NCBI RefSeq assembly: GCF_034259325.1
Contig: NZ_JAXIVS010000009.1
Location: forward strand, 186,001 to 250,000
Length of the DNA: 64,000 nucleotides
Source of the DNA: Hyalangium ruber
Lineage (GTDB): Bacteria; Myxococcota; Myxococcia; Myxococcales; Myxococcaceae
Direction: 5' to 3'
Part shown: piece after piece, positions 16,281-27,300 of the stretch
Position numbering within the stretch: the stretch's first letter is position 1
How the letters are laid out: every line of letters starts with the position of its first letter
The notes under the pieces: generated by a model
What the model was told of the DNA's origin: nothing
Seen by the model: the letters and a program-made list of their open reading frames with translations, nothing else
Databases searched by the model: none
Made by a program: the position numbers and the translations under genes

Positions 16281-18194
16281 GTGCCTCAGGAGAATGGAAG
16301 CGGTGGGCCGCGCGGTGGTGGGCGCGGGGGGCCCGGCCAGGGCCCTCGCCGAGAGGGACCGGGTGGTTTTGGAGGCCGAGACGGCGGCTTCGGTGGCCGA
16401 GACGGCGGACGTGGCCGCGGTGATGGGCCGCGCGGCCGTGGCGGTCGCGGGCGGGATGATGCGGGGCCGGTCGGACCGGGCCAGCGCGTCATCTCCGAGC
16501 TGAGCGTCCTGGAGAAGGCGCTCTCCAAGAATGACTTCGCGGCGGAGAAGGGGCCGCTCGAGGGCATCGTGCGCTCGCTGCGCTCCATGCGCCTCAAGTC
16601 GCTGGAGGACCTGGACCTCAATACGCGTGGCCGCCTCATCACCACGCTCCTGCGCGTGCAGCGTCAGCCGAAGCCGCCCGCGCCCGAGGCTGCTGCCGCT
16701 CCGGCGGCCGCCGAGGAGGGGGCTGCTCCGGCCGCTGAGGGTGCCGCTCCGGCGGAGGCTGCTCCGGCCGCCGAGGGTGCTGCTCCGGCGGAGGGCGCTG
16801 CTGCTGCCGAAGGGGCCGCTCCTGCCGAGGGTGCCGCTCCGGCCGCCGAGGGTGCTGCTCCCGCGGCTCCGGCTGGGGACCCGGTGCGTGAGAAGTTCGT
16901 CGCCTATGCGGACGTGATGTTCCTGGTGGGACGGGCCTGGCGCGCCGCGGGAGACCGCGAGCGGGCCGAGGTGGCCTTCACCGCCAGTGGCCGCCAGCCG
17001 GGGCCCGAGCAGGAGGAGCCCGTGCGCGCGGAAGGCGGCGAGCGCAGGGAGCGTCCCGAGCGCGGCGACCGTCCGGAGCGTGGCGAGCGCCGCGAGCGCG
17101 GTGAACGTCGCGAGCGCCCGGAGCGTGGCGAGCGCCGCGACCGTCCGGAGCGCGGTGAGCGTGGTGAGCGTCCCGCGCGCGGTGAGCGTCCGGAGCGCGG
17201 CGAGCGTCCCGAGCGCAAGCCGATGCCGGAGCTGACCGGCGACTGGTCCGAGCAGGCCAAGCAGCTCGAGACCATGGGGCGCACCCGTGACGCGGCCCGG
17301 CTGCACGAGCGCAACAACTCCTTCGCCGAGGCCACGCGCCTCTTCGAGGCGGGGGGAGACAGCAAGAGCGCGCTGCGGACCGCTGTCCAGGCCAAGGACA
17401 ACGACGCCGCCCGCCGTCTGCTTTCGGGGCTGCCCGCGGACCAGGTCGCTCCGACGCGGGAGAAGGCCGGCGCGTACGAGCTGCTCATGGAGCACTACGT
17501 CTCCAAGAGCGACTTCGAGAACGTGGCCCGGCTGTACGAGCGCGCGCGCCAGTATGACCAGGCGGCGCTGGCGTACGAGCGGGCCAACAAGCTGACCCTG
17601 GCGCGCAAGGCGTATGAGCGCGCGCGGGACATGGCCAGCGCCAACCGCATTCGGGGCCTCGAGGTGAAGTCGCTGGTGGAGCGTGGAGACCGGCTGGGCG
17701 CGGCGACGCTCCTGGCGGCCGCGGGCCAGCGCCGCGAGGCGGTGGAGGTGCTCGGTACGCTGCCTCCGCCCAAGGCCTTCCACTTCATGCAGCGGCTGAA
17801 GCTCGATGACGAGGCCAAGGCGCTCGCGCAGAAGGAGCTGGCCCGCGCCGACGAGGAGAAGAAGCCCGCCGGGCGTGCCCGCTGGCTGGAGCTGCTCGGA
17901 GAGACCGCCGCCGCCGCGGAGGCCTGGGAGCAGGCGGGCCGCAAGGAAAAGGCCCTCCCGCTCCATGAGCAGCAGGGCAACCTGGCGCGTGCCGCTCAGC
18001 TCGCCGAAGAGCTGCAGCAGCGGGACAAGGCCGTCGACCTCTACACCCGGCTCAACGATGCCGCGGGGTTGGAGCGCGCGAAGGCCCTGCCCGAGGCTCC
18101 TCCCACGCCGGCTCCCGCTGCAACCAAGGACTCGGAAGCGGCCGACGAGGCCGCACCGCCTGCCCCCTCGGATGGGGAGCAGGAAAGTCAATAA
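16281..18194 (+). CDS. disordered Gly/Arg- and Ala/Glu-rich protein with C-terminal TPR-like region
   Basis: A 637-residue protein starting with GTG (GGGAGA five bases upstream). It lies between gltH and gltI in the same direction, so it is probably part of the motility operon. Residues 1-68 are Gly/Arg-rich (GGFGGRDGGRGRGDG), resembling RGG boxes. A helical region (75-125) follows. Residues 132-198 are repeats of AAPAEGAA type and 252-313 are repeats of the GERRERPERGER type. Residues 320-610 are TPR-like helices (RTRDAARLHERNNSFAEATR, LYERARQYDQAALAYERAN). No signal peptide or TM helix is visible, so it should be cytoplasmic. I do not know an assigned Glt name for it. Confidence 0.85.
   Translation: MPQENGSGGPRGGGRGGPGQGPRREGPGGFGGRDGGFGGRDGGRGRGDGPRGRGGRGRDDAGPVGPGQRVISELSVLEKALSKNDFAAEKGPLEGIVRSLRSMRLKSLEDLDLNTRGRLITTLLRVQRQPKPPAPEAAAAPAAAEEGAAPAAEGAAPAEAAPAAEGAAPAEGAAAAEGAAPAEGAAPAAEGAAPAAPAGDPVREKFVAYADVMFLVGRAWRAAGDRERAEVAFTASGRQPGPEQEEPVRAEGGERRERPERGDRPERGERRERGERRERPERGERRDRPERGERGERPARGERPERGERPERKPMPELTGDWSEQAKQLETMGRTRDAARLHERNNSFAEATRLFEAGGDSKSALRTAVQAKDNDAARRLLSGLPADQVAPTREKAGAYELLMEHYVSKSDFENVARLYERARQYDQAALAYERANKLTLARKAYERARDMASANRIRGLEVKSLVERGDRLGAATLLAAAGQRREAVEVLGTLPPPKAFHFMQRLKLDDEAKALAQKELARADEEKKPAGRARWLELLGETAAAAEAWEQAGRKEKALPLHEQQGNLARAAQLAEELQQRDKAVDLYTRLNDAAGLERAKALPEAPPTPAPAATKDSEAADEAAPPAPSDGEQESQ
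16680..16875 (+). repeat. in-frame Ala/Glu/Pro coding repeats
   Basis: About nine imperfect repeats of a unit close to GCTCCGGCCGCCGAGGGT encode AAPAEGAAPA-type residues within the gene between gltH and gltI. The repeats are head to tail and in frame, so copy-number change would keep the gene open. Confidence 0.75.
17035..17220 (+). repeat. in-frame Arg/Glu-rich coding repeats
   Basis: Roughly a dozen tandem units close to GAGCGTCCGGAGCGCGGC encode GERPERGERRER-type sequence. Units differ at few bases, pointing to recent expansion by slippage or unequal recombination. Confidence 0.8.
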
Positions 18195-18310
18195 ATCTCG
18201 CCGGTTGGCGAGCTTTGCGCGATTGCTCGGAGGCGCTCGCGGTCGCTAGAGTTCGGCCCCTCTAGCGCCTCCGTGCGGTTGCGCTTCCTTTCCCGCGAGG
18301 CCCGCTCTCC

Positions 18311-21300
18311 ATGGAACAGAATCCCTCCTCTTCGCGTCCCTCCGCGCGTGCGACCGATGAACGGTCCTTCCTCGAATCCGAGGCCACCTTGGAGAAGGCC
18401 GGCCGCGTCGAGGATCTCATCCGGCTCTACGAGAGCCGGGGACGCGATGTGGCGGCCCCCGAGGCCGCGCGGTTGCTCAGCCGGGCCGCGGAACTGGCCA
18501 ATGAGCGCCTGCGCAACCCGGCGCGTGCCGAGGAGCTGCTGCGTCGCGCGCTGCTCCTGGCGCCCGAGCCGCTGCCGGTGCTGCGCGGGCTGAAGACGCT
18601 CTACGAGTCCCGGCAGGACGCCTCGGCGCTGGCCGACGTGCTGGAGCGGCTGGGTGGGGCCACCACCGGCAAGGAGAGCGCGGCCTTCTTCCTGAAGGCG
18701 GCGGACCTCTACGAGACCAAGCTGTTCCGCCGGGACAGGGCGGTGTTCTGCCTCCAGCAGTCCGCCAAGGGCGTGGCGGATCGCGCCACCTACCGGCGCA
18801 TGCGGCAGTTGCTGCTCTCCGAGGATCGCTTCCAGCCAGTCTTCGACGCGCTGGAGCGCGAGCGCGAGGCGCTGGGGCCCGAGGGGATGGCCGACGAGTA
18901 CGCGGCTTTCGCCGAGCGGCTGGTGGATGACCCCACCGAGCACGCGCTGGCCCAGCAGGTGCTGGATGTGGCGCGCACCCTGGACGCGCAGAGCGCCAAG
19001 GTGGAGAAGGCGCAGAAGGCGCTGCAGCGCTTCGAGCAGACGTGGCGCGACCGCGTGCGGATGCTGCGCAGCATGTCCTTGGAGGAGCGGGACCGGAAGA
19101 GCGCGGCGCGGCTGTCGCTCCTGGTGGCCAAGCTCTTCGCCTGGTACGACCCGACCTCCGCGAGCAAGGTGAAGGAGGCGCTGGATCGCTGCTTCCTGCT
19201 GTGGCCCGGGATGCCCGAGGCCCTCAGCCTCATGGAGCGGGTGGCCGAGCGCGCTGGGGACTTCGCCCCGGTGCTCACCCAGTTCGAGGCGATGGCGGGT
19301 GAGGCCAAGGATCGCAACGCGCAGGTGGACCTGTGGCTGCGCGTGGGCACGGGCCGGCTGACGCACCTCAATGATGCGGCGGGTGCGCTCGCGGCCTTCG
19401 AGAAGGCCGCCGCGGCGGACCCCTCGCGTGCGGAGGCGGTGAACCTCGCCTCGGAGATGCTGTTGGAGCAGGGCAGGGCGGCGGACGCCGTCGCGGTGCT
19501 GGAGCGCCACCTGGCCACGGTGAAGGACCGGCAGGCGCAGTCCTCCCTCCGCATGCGGCTGGCGGACCTGTGCCTGGCCCAGGTGAATGACACCACCGCG
19601 GCGCGCACCCACCTGGAGGCGGCGCTCAAGAGCGATCCGGCCAACGCGCTGGCGGCCTTCAACCTCGCCAAGCTGCTGGTGGACGCCGAGCAGTACGAGG
19701 CGGTGGATCCGCTGCTGGACCTGGCCATGTTGGCGCCGCGTCCGCGCGCCGAGCGCATCGCCTTCTGCGAGGCCCTGGCCCTGACGTACGAGGAGCTGGA
19801 GGAGCCGCGCCGGGCCTTCGAGGTGCTGGCGCGAGCGCTGGTGCTGGATCCGGCCCGGCCGCTGCTGCTGGGCACGGTGGTGGAGCACGCGGAGAAGGCC
19901 CAGGCGCAGCCCGCGCTGGCCATGGCGCTCAAGCGCGCGGCGCTGGTGGCTCCCGAGCAGGTGGCGGTGGCGATCTGGCGGCAGCTCGCGCAGCTGCTCC
20001 AGGGGCCGTTGGCGGATCCCGTGAGCGCGGAGGTGGCGTGGCAGGAGGTGCTGGCGCGCGTGCCGGGCGATGCGGCGGCCGAGGAGGCCATGAAGTCGCT
20101 CAAGGCCGCGGCGGCGCTGGCGGATGATCCGCGGGCGCGGCTGGAGGCGGAGATCACCCGGAAGGAGGCCGCGGGCGCGCCTCCGGAAGAGGTGGAGCCC
20201 CTGGTCCGGCAACTCATCACGCTAGCGGCGGATGAGCCGGGGCCGCTGCAGCGGCTCCAGGCGTTGTGCGTGGCGCTGTCGAAATTCGAGGAGGCCGCGA
20301 CGCTGGCGGCCCAGCTGGCGAAGCTCGCGGACACGCAGCTGGAGCGCAGCGACTGGACGGCACGGCAGGCGAAGCTCTACGCGGAGCGGCTGAACCGGCC
20401 GCAGGACGCGGCGCAGCTGTTCCTCACCCTGCTCTCGGAGAACGTCTCCACGGGCCTGGTGATGGGCGGGCTCGAGCGGCTCGCGGCGGCGGGCATCCGG
20501 ACGGCGGAGATCGCCGAGGCGCTCGCGGCCCACTATGGCCGCACGGGAGACCACCAGCGCCAGGTGGCCGCGCTGCAGCAGCAGCTCGATGCCACGACGG
20601 ACCAGGCGGCGCGGCGCCGCCTCATCTCGATGCTGGCGGGCATCCACGAGAAGCAGCTGGCCGACAGCCGGGCGGCGTTCGACTGCCGCGTGCGTGCGCT
20701 GCGTGAGGACGCGAAGGACGACATCAGCCGCGCCGAGGCGCTGCGGCTGGCGAGGGACCTCTCCGCGCAGGCGGAGCTGGTGCGCGTGCTGCGTCGGTTG
20801 GGCACGGAGACCGAGGAGCTGGCGGTTGCCGTGCAGCTCTTCTCGGACGCGGCGGCCCTGGCCGAGGAGACGGGCGCGGTCGAGGACGCCATGGAGGCGC
20901 TGCAGGCGGCGCTCGGGCGCTCACCGGAGTCGCCCGAGCTGCTCCAGCGGCTGCTGCGGGCCTATTGGAAGGCGGGGCGTGTCGCGGACGCGGAGACGCT
21001 CCTGCGCAAGCGCATCCAGGGCGCCAAGGGCGCCGAGCGCCTGAAGCTGCTGCTCCAACTGGTGGAGCTCAACTCCCAGACGGGGCGCCCGGCGGAGGCC
21101 GCCGAAGCGCTCCAGTCCGCGATCTCGAACGGCGCGGAAGAGGGCAAGTACCTGCCACGGCTCGCCGAGCTGTACGAGAAGGCCAGCCGCCCCAGTGAGC
21201 TGAACGAGACGCTGGCGCGGATGGTGGCGCTGGCGGAGACGGCGGGGGACGCGGACAAGGTGGCGCGCCTGAAGCTCAAGCGCGCGCAGCTGCTCAAGGA

Positions 21301-24300
21301 GTCCCCGGGCGGAGATCAGGCGGAGGCGGTGCGCAGCTACGCGGACATCCTGCGCCAGCGCCCGTCCGATCCGGACGCGCTCGCCGCGCTGGAGGGGATG
21401 CTCGCCTCGGGCTCCACGCGCGAGGAGGCCGCGCGGGCGCTGCTGCCGGCGTACGAACTCACCAAGGACCACCGCAAGCTGGTCTCGGCGCTGGACGTGC
21501 TCGCCGAGGTAGCGCGTGACGACGCGGCCCGGGCGCAGGCGCTTCGCCACGCCGCCCAGGTCCACTTGGCGCACCTGCGCCAGCCGGAGCTGGCGTTCGC
21601 CTCGCTGGCCCGGGCCCTGCGCCTGCAGCCAGGGGACGCCGCGCTGCGGGCCACCGCGCGCCAGGCGGCCGAGGACGCGGATGCGCTCGACAGCTACGCG
21701 GAGATCCTCCTGGAGCTCACGGAGGAGGGCGACGTCGGCACGGCCCGCGCCGCGCTGCTGCGCGATCTGGCCGAGGTGCAGGAGAAGAAGCTCGATGACA
21801 AGGCCGGCGCGATCAAGGCGCTGAGCGCGCTGCTGGCGCTGGAGCCCACCAACGTCGACTGCCTCAAGTCGCTGCAGCGGTTGCACCGCTCGGGCGAGCA
21901 GTGGGCGGAGCTGGCCGAGGTGCTGGAGCGGCTGGCCTCCATCTCCACGGAGCCCGCCGAGCAGGTGTCCTACCTGCGCGAGGCGGCGCTGCTGCACGAG
22001 ACGCGGCTGACGAACAAGGATCGGGCGGCCGCCGCATGGCGGACGATCGCCGAGAAGGATCCGCTCCAGCGCGAGGCGGCCACCACCCTGGATCGGCTCT
22101 ACACGGAGCTGGCGCGCACCACGGATCTGGCGTGGGCGCTCTCGCTGCGGCGCAACCAGGAAGGCCAGAGCCCGCAGGGGCGCGAGGTCTCCTTCCGCCT
22201 GGCGGAGCTGCTGCGCACGGAGCTGAACGATCCGAACGCCGCGCTCAAGCTCTACCAGCGCATCCTGGCCGAGGACCCGGGGCACCCGGGCGCGCTCGCC
22301 GCACTGGAGGAGTGGGTGAAGGCGGCCCTGCCGACGAGCGGGGCGGCCCTGGAGGTGCTGGATCCGGTGCTCAAGCAGGTGGGAGACCATGCCCGCCGCG
22401 TGGCCCTGCGCGAGGCGCGCATGGAGTCCGCGCTCACCGTCGAGAAGGTGGTGCTCGCCGGGGAGGTCCGCCGCCTGTACGAGCAGGAGATGCAGCAGCC
22501 GTCGCTGGCTTTCATGTCGGCGGTGAAGTTCTTCGCGGCGGGGCTCGACCGGGAGGGGCTGCGGCCGGAGCTGGAGCGGCTGGCGCGCGAGACGGGCTCG
22601 CACGAGGTGCTGGCGGAGATCTACGAGACGACGGCCACGGAGCTGCCCGAGGGCGATGCGACCGCGCTGGCGCTGCTGCGCAGGTCCGCGGAGCTGCGCG
22701 AGCAGCTCAACCAGCCCGAGGAGGCCACGCGCCTCTGGAAGAGCCTGCTGGAGGCGGCGCCGCAGGATCGCCAGGCGCTCGACGCCCTGTCGCGCCTGTA
22801 CGAGAAGGGGCAGAACGCCAAGAACCTCTCGGAGGTGTACGCCACCCAGGCGCGGCTCGCGACGGATCCAGAAGCACGGCTCGGCCTGCTGCTCAAGGCG
22901 GGTGATGCCTTCGCCAGCGCGGGTGATGACGCGAAGGCGATCGAGGCCTACCGTTCGGCGCTCGCCATCCGGAAGGTGTCCGAGGGCCTGCTGGCGTTGG
23001 ATCGGCTGTTCGCCAAGGCGCGCCGCGTCCAGGAGCAGGCGGAGGTGCTGGCGCAGCTCGCGGAGCAGGCGCCGGATGCCGAGTCGCGTCGTGGCTTCAT
23101 GGTGCGTCGGGCCCAGCTCCTGGAGAAGGAAGGCAGTCTGGCCGAGGCGCTGATGGCGTATCGCGCGCTTCTGGAGCTGGTGGCGGGAGACCCGCAGGCC
23201 ATCGCGGGCCTGGAGCGTCTGTTCGCGCAGGAGGAGGGGCAGCGGCTGGATGCGGCCCGCCTGCTGGAGCCCGTCTACCGGAGCATCAACGACACCCGGA
23301 AGCTGGTGGAGGTGTTGGAGGTGCTGCTGTCCTCCGCGGTGCCGGAGCAGCGGCTGGAGCGCATCCAGGAGATCGCCGTCCTGCGCGAGGCGCTGGGACA
23401 GACGTCGCTGGCCTTCGCCGCGCGCCTGCGGGCCTTCAATGAGTTCCCGCAGGAAGACAGCGTGCGTGATGAGCTGGAGCGGCTCGCCGCCGACTCCGGC
23501 TCCTTCGAGGAGGTGGCGGCCTCCTACGAGGATCAGCTCGAGCGCGAGGTGCGTGAGCCCCTGGCGGGTGATCTCTGGCGGCGGCTGGCGGCCATCTACG
23601 ACGGTCGCCTCAAGCGCTACGACTTGGCGGTGCGCGCGTTGGAGGAGGTCAGCCGGCGCGACCCGTACAACAAGGAAGTGCTGGAGACGATCGCCCGCGT
23701 GCATCGGCGCACGGGTGCGCACCGCGAGCTGGCGCTGATCATGCGCCGGCAGGTGGCGGCCGAGAACAACGTCAGCTCCCAGGTGAACCTGCTCTTCGAG
23801 CTGGGGCACCTGGCCGAGGAGACGCTGTCGGACAAGGCGCTCGCGGCGCAGTCCTACCGCGAGGTGCTCGATCGGCGCCCGGACAACGCCAACGCGCTGA
23901 AGCTGCTGGGCAAGGTGCTCACGGAGACGGAGCGCTGGCCGGAGCTGGCGCAGCACATCGAGCGGGAGATCCAGCTGGCCGACTCGCGCAACGCCCTGGA
24001 AGAGGCGTCGGATCTGCGCGTGCGCCTGGGCCGGCTGAAGTTCACCCGCCTGGATGATCCGCGCGGCGCGCTGGAGCTGTACCAGGCGGTGCTGGCGCGG
24101 CGGGCGGGGCACGCCGGAGCGGTGGGCGCGCTAGAGGAGATGGCGCGCTCGGACAGCCCGTTGCGTGGCGCGGCGGCCAGCGCCCTGGAGCCGGTGTTCG
24201 CCGGGGTAGGGGACCACCTCAAGCAGGTGCAGATGTTGGAGGCGCGCGCCTCCGTGGAGCCAGTGCCTCAGGAGCGCGTGGCGCTGCTGCGGCGCATCGC

Positions 24301-27300
24301 GGAGACCTACGCGGGCCCGATGGAGAACGCGGAGCTGGCGTTCGTGTACGCGGTGCGCGCGCTGCAGGATCTGCCGGACGACCCACGCTCGCTCGAGCTG
24401 TGCCTCTCGCTGATGGAGCCGGCGGGGACGCCCGAGGAGCTGGTGGAGGTTCTGGAGGGCATCGCTCCGAAGGCGGGAGACACGGCGCGCGCGGAGCTGT
24501 ACCGGGCGCTGGCGCGGATCCAGGCCCGGATGGGCGAGGACACCGAGGCCCTCGCCGGGTGGCGCAAGGTGTTGGAGTTGCGCCCCACGGACGAAGAGGC
24601 GCTGGAGAGCGTGGGCCGGCTGCTGACCTCCGAGGGCAAGCCCGCGGAGCTGTTGGAGGTGCTGCGTCGCCAGCTCGCGATGGCCGAGGAGCCGGCCCGG
24701 CGCGGGGCGGTGCTCTTCCAGATCGGCGTGCTGCAGGAGGATCAGCTCAAGGACAACCTCGGGGCGCTGGCCACCTTCCGGCGGCTGCTGGAGTTGCGGC
24801 CGGATGACACGGCGGCGCTGTCGCGCCTGGAAGGCCTCTGCCAGAAGCAGGAGCGGTGGCCGGAGCTGGCGGACGTGCTGGCCCGTCGCATCGCGCTGAT
24901 GCCGCCGGAGGAGTCGCTGGAGCTGAAGTTCCGGCTGGCCACGGTGCGCGAGTCGAAGCTGCTCGACAAGCCGGGCGCGCTGACGCTCTTTGGCGAGGTG
25001 CTCGGGCTGCAGCCCAACCATGCGGGCGCGGTGGCGCGCATGGAGGCGTGGGTGGCGCGCGAGCCGCAGAACCTGCTCGCGGTGGAGACGTTGCTGCGCG
25101 CCTTCCGGGCGAGCGGAGACATCGCCAAGCTGGCGCAGCTCATCGAGACGCGCGTGGGCGTGTCGACGGACGCCTTCGAGAAGAAGGCGCTCCTCGGAGA
25201 GCTGGCCACGCTGCGCGAGACGCAGGAAGAGGCGGAGCTGGCCTTCCTGGCGCTCTTCCGGGCCTTCAAGGAGGACCCGAACGACGGCGAGCTGCGCCGC
25301 CGGCTGGAGAACGCCACGGACGCCTCCAGCACGTACGACGAGCTGACGGTGGCCTACGAGGAGGCGCTGCCGCGCGTGGCCGAGGCGGCGGACGCGGCGG
25401 AGGTCTGCCTCAAGCTGGGTCAGATGCTGGAGACGCGCCTGCGTGAGCCAGAGCGCGCCATCACCTACTACGAGCGTGCGCGTGGCTTGCACGCCTCGGT
25501 GCAGGAGCGGGCGCTCGTCGCGCTGGACCGGCTCTATGGAGAGATGGAGGCGTGGCCGGAGCTCGCCGGTGTTCTGGAAGCGCTGGCCACCGGGGCAGAG
25601 GCTCCGGCGGACAAGGTGGGCTTCCTCTTCCGCCTGGGTCAGCTCTGCCAGGACCGCCTGGACAGCATGGACCGGGCGGCGCGGGCCTACGAGGAGATCC
25701 TCAAGCTCGATGCCGGGCACCTCGCGTCCGCGAGGCTCCTGGAGGGGCTGTACGAGGCCGCGGGTGCGTCCGACAAGCTGTACGCCATCCTCCAGCACGA
25801 GTCTGAGCGTGTAACGGGTGCCGAGCGCGAGCGCGTGCTTGGGAAGATGGCGCAGGTGTCCGCCGAGGGGCTGGATGACCTGGACCGGTCCATCGAGCTG
25901 TACCGCGAGCTCCTGGCGAAGAACCCGCGCAACGAGCAGGCGTTCACCGCGTTGGAGGGCCTGCTCGAGCGCGCCGGCCGCCCGGAAGAGCTGCGGACGC
26001 TGCTGGCGGACCGCTTGGCACAGACGCTGGATCCGCGCGAAGTGGTGCGCCTCAACGAGCGGCTGGGCCGGGTGGTGTACCGGCTGTTGAAGCAGCCCGA
26101 GGCGGCCGTGCCGTACCTGAAGGCCGCGCTGGACCGCGACGCGCGCCACCGGGGCGTGCTGGACACGCTGCGAGAGCTGTACGAGGAGACGGGGCAGCGC
26201 GACGACTTGGTGAGCGTGCTGCGCCGGCTGGTGCCGCTGCAGGAGTCCTCGGAGGGAGTGAAGGCGCTGCGCGTGCGCCTCGCCGAGGTGCTCGCGGACA
26301 TGAGCCGTCGCGAGGAGGCGCTGGACGCCGCCCGCCGTGCCCTGGAAGTGGAGCCGCACACGGTGCCGGACCTGGACCGGGTGCATGCGCTCTTCCTCAA
26401 CCTGCGTGCCTACAACGACGCGGTGCGCGCGCTGGAGCTGAAGGTGCAGGTGCATCTGGCGGCCGAGGAGCGCGAGCAGGCGGTGGCGACGTACTTCGCC
26501 GTGGCCGATCTGTGGGAAGGCCCGGGCGCCAAGGCGGAGCAGTCCGCGGGCGCGCTGGAGAAGGTGCTGGAGCTGGATCCGGCGAACCGCACGGCCTTCG
26601 AGCGGGTGTCGAAGCTGTACCGGAGCCACAACGACTGGCGCGCCTACGCCGGGGTGGTGGACCGCTATATGCCTCACCTCGTCACGGACGAGGAGAAGCT
26701 CTCCTGGCTGCGCGAGCTGGCGCGGGTGCAGGAGGAGCGGCTCGGCCAGAAGGACGTGGCATTCCTGGCGATGTGCCGCGCGCTGCAGATCGACGCCGCC
26801 GACGACAACCTGCGGGAAGAAGTGGAGCGGCTGGCGGACGAGACGGGCTCGCACGAGGAGCTGGCCGCGGTGTACGAGGAGGTGGCGGACTCGCTGCCAC
26901 GGGGCCCGCTGGCTGAGCGGCTCTACGCCACGCTGGCGCGCGTACACGACATTCGGTTGGACGACGCGCCCGCGGCCGAGGCCTCGTTCCGTAAGATCCT
27001 CGAGTTCGACCCGACCAACGCCACGGCGCTGGAGGGCCTGGCCGGGATGTTCCAGCGGCGGGGACGCGACCGCGAGTACGTGGTGGCGCTGGAGCAGCAG
27101 CTGGAGGCTGCGGCTTCCATCGAGTCGCGCAAGGGCATCCTCAAGGAGATCTCCCGGATCTACGACGAGCGCGTCGGGGATCCGCAGGAGGCCGCCTCGG
27201 CCCTGCTGAGGGCGTTGGAGCTGGAGCCGGACGTGGAGACGCTGGACGTCCTCACGAGGCTCTACCGCCGCCAGAACGCGCACGCGGAGGTGGCGGCCAC

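Noticed and set aside
20921-24112. A 1063-codon open frame on the - strand inside gltI, and similar long antisense frames at 24131-27283, 27464-29329 and 9407-11428.
   Set aside because: They are Arg/Leu/Gln/His-rich shadows produced by high G+C third positions. The + strand TPR frame is coherent and long; the antisense frames show no domain.
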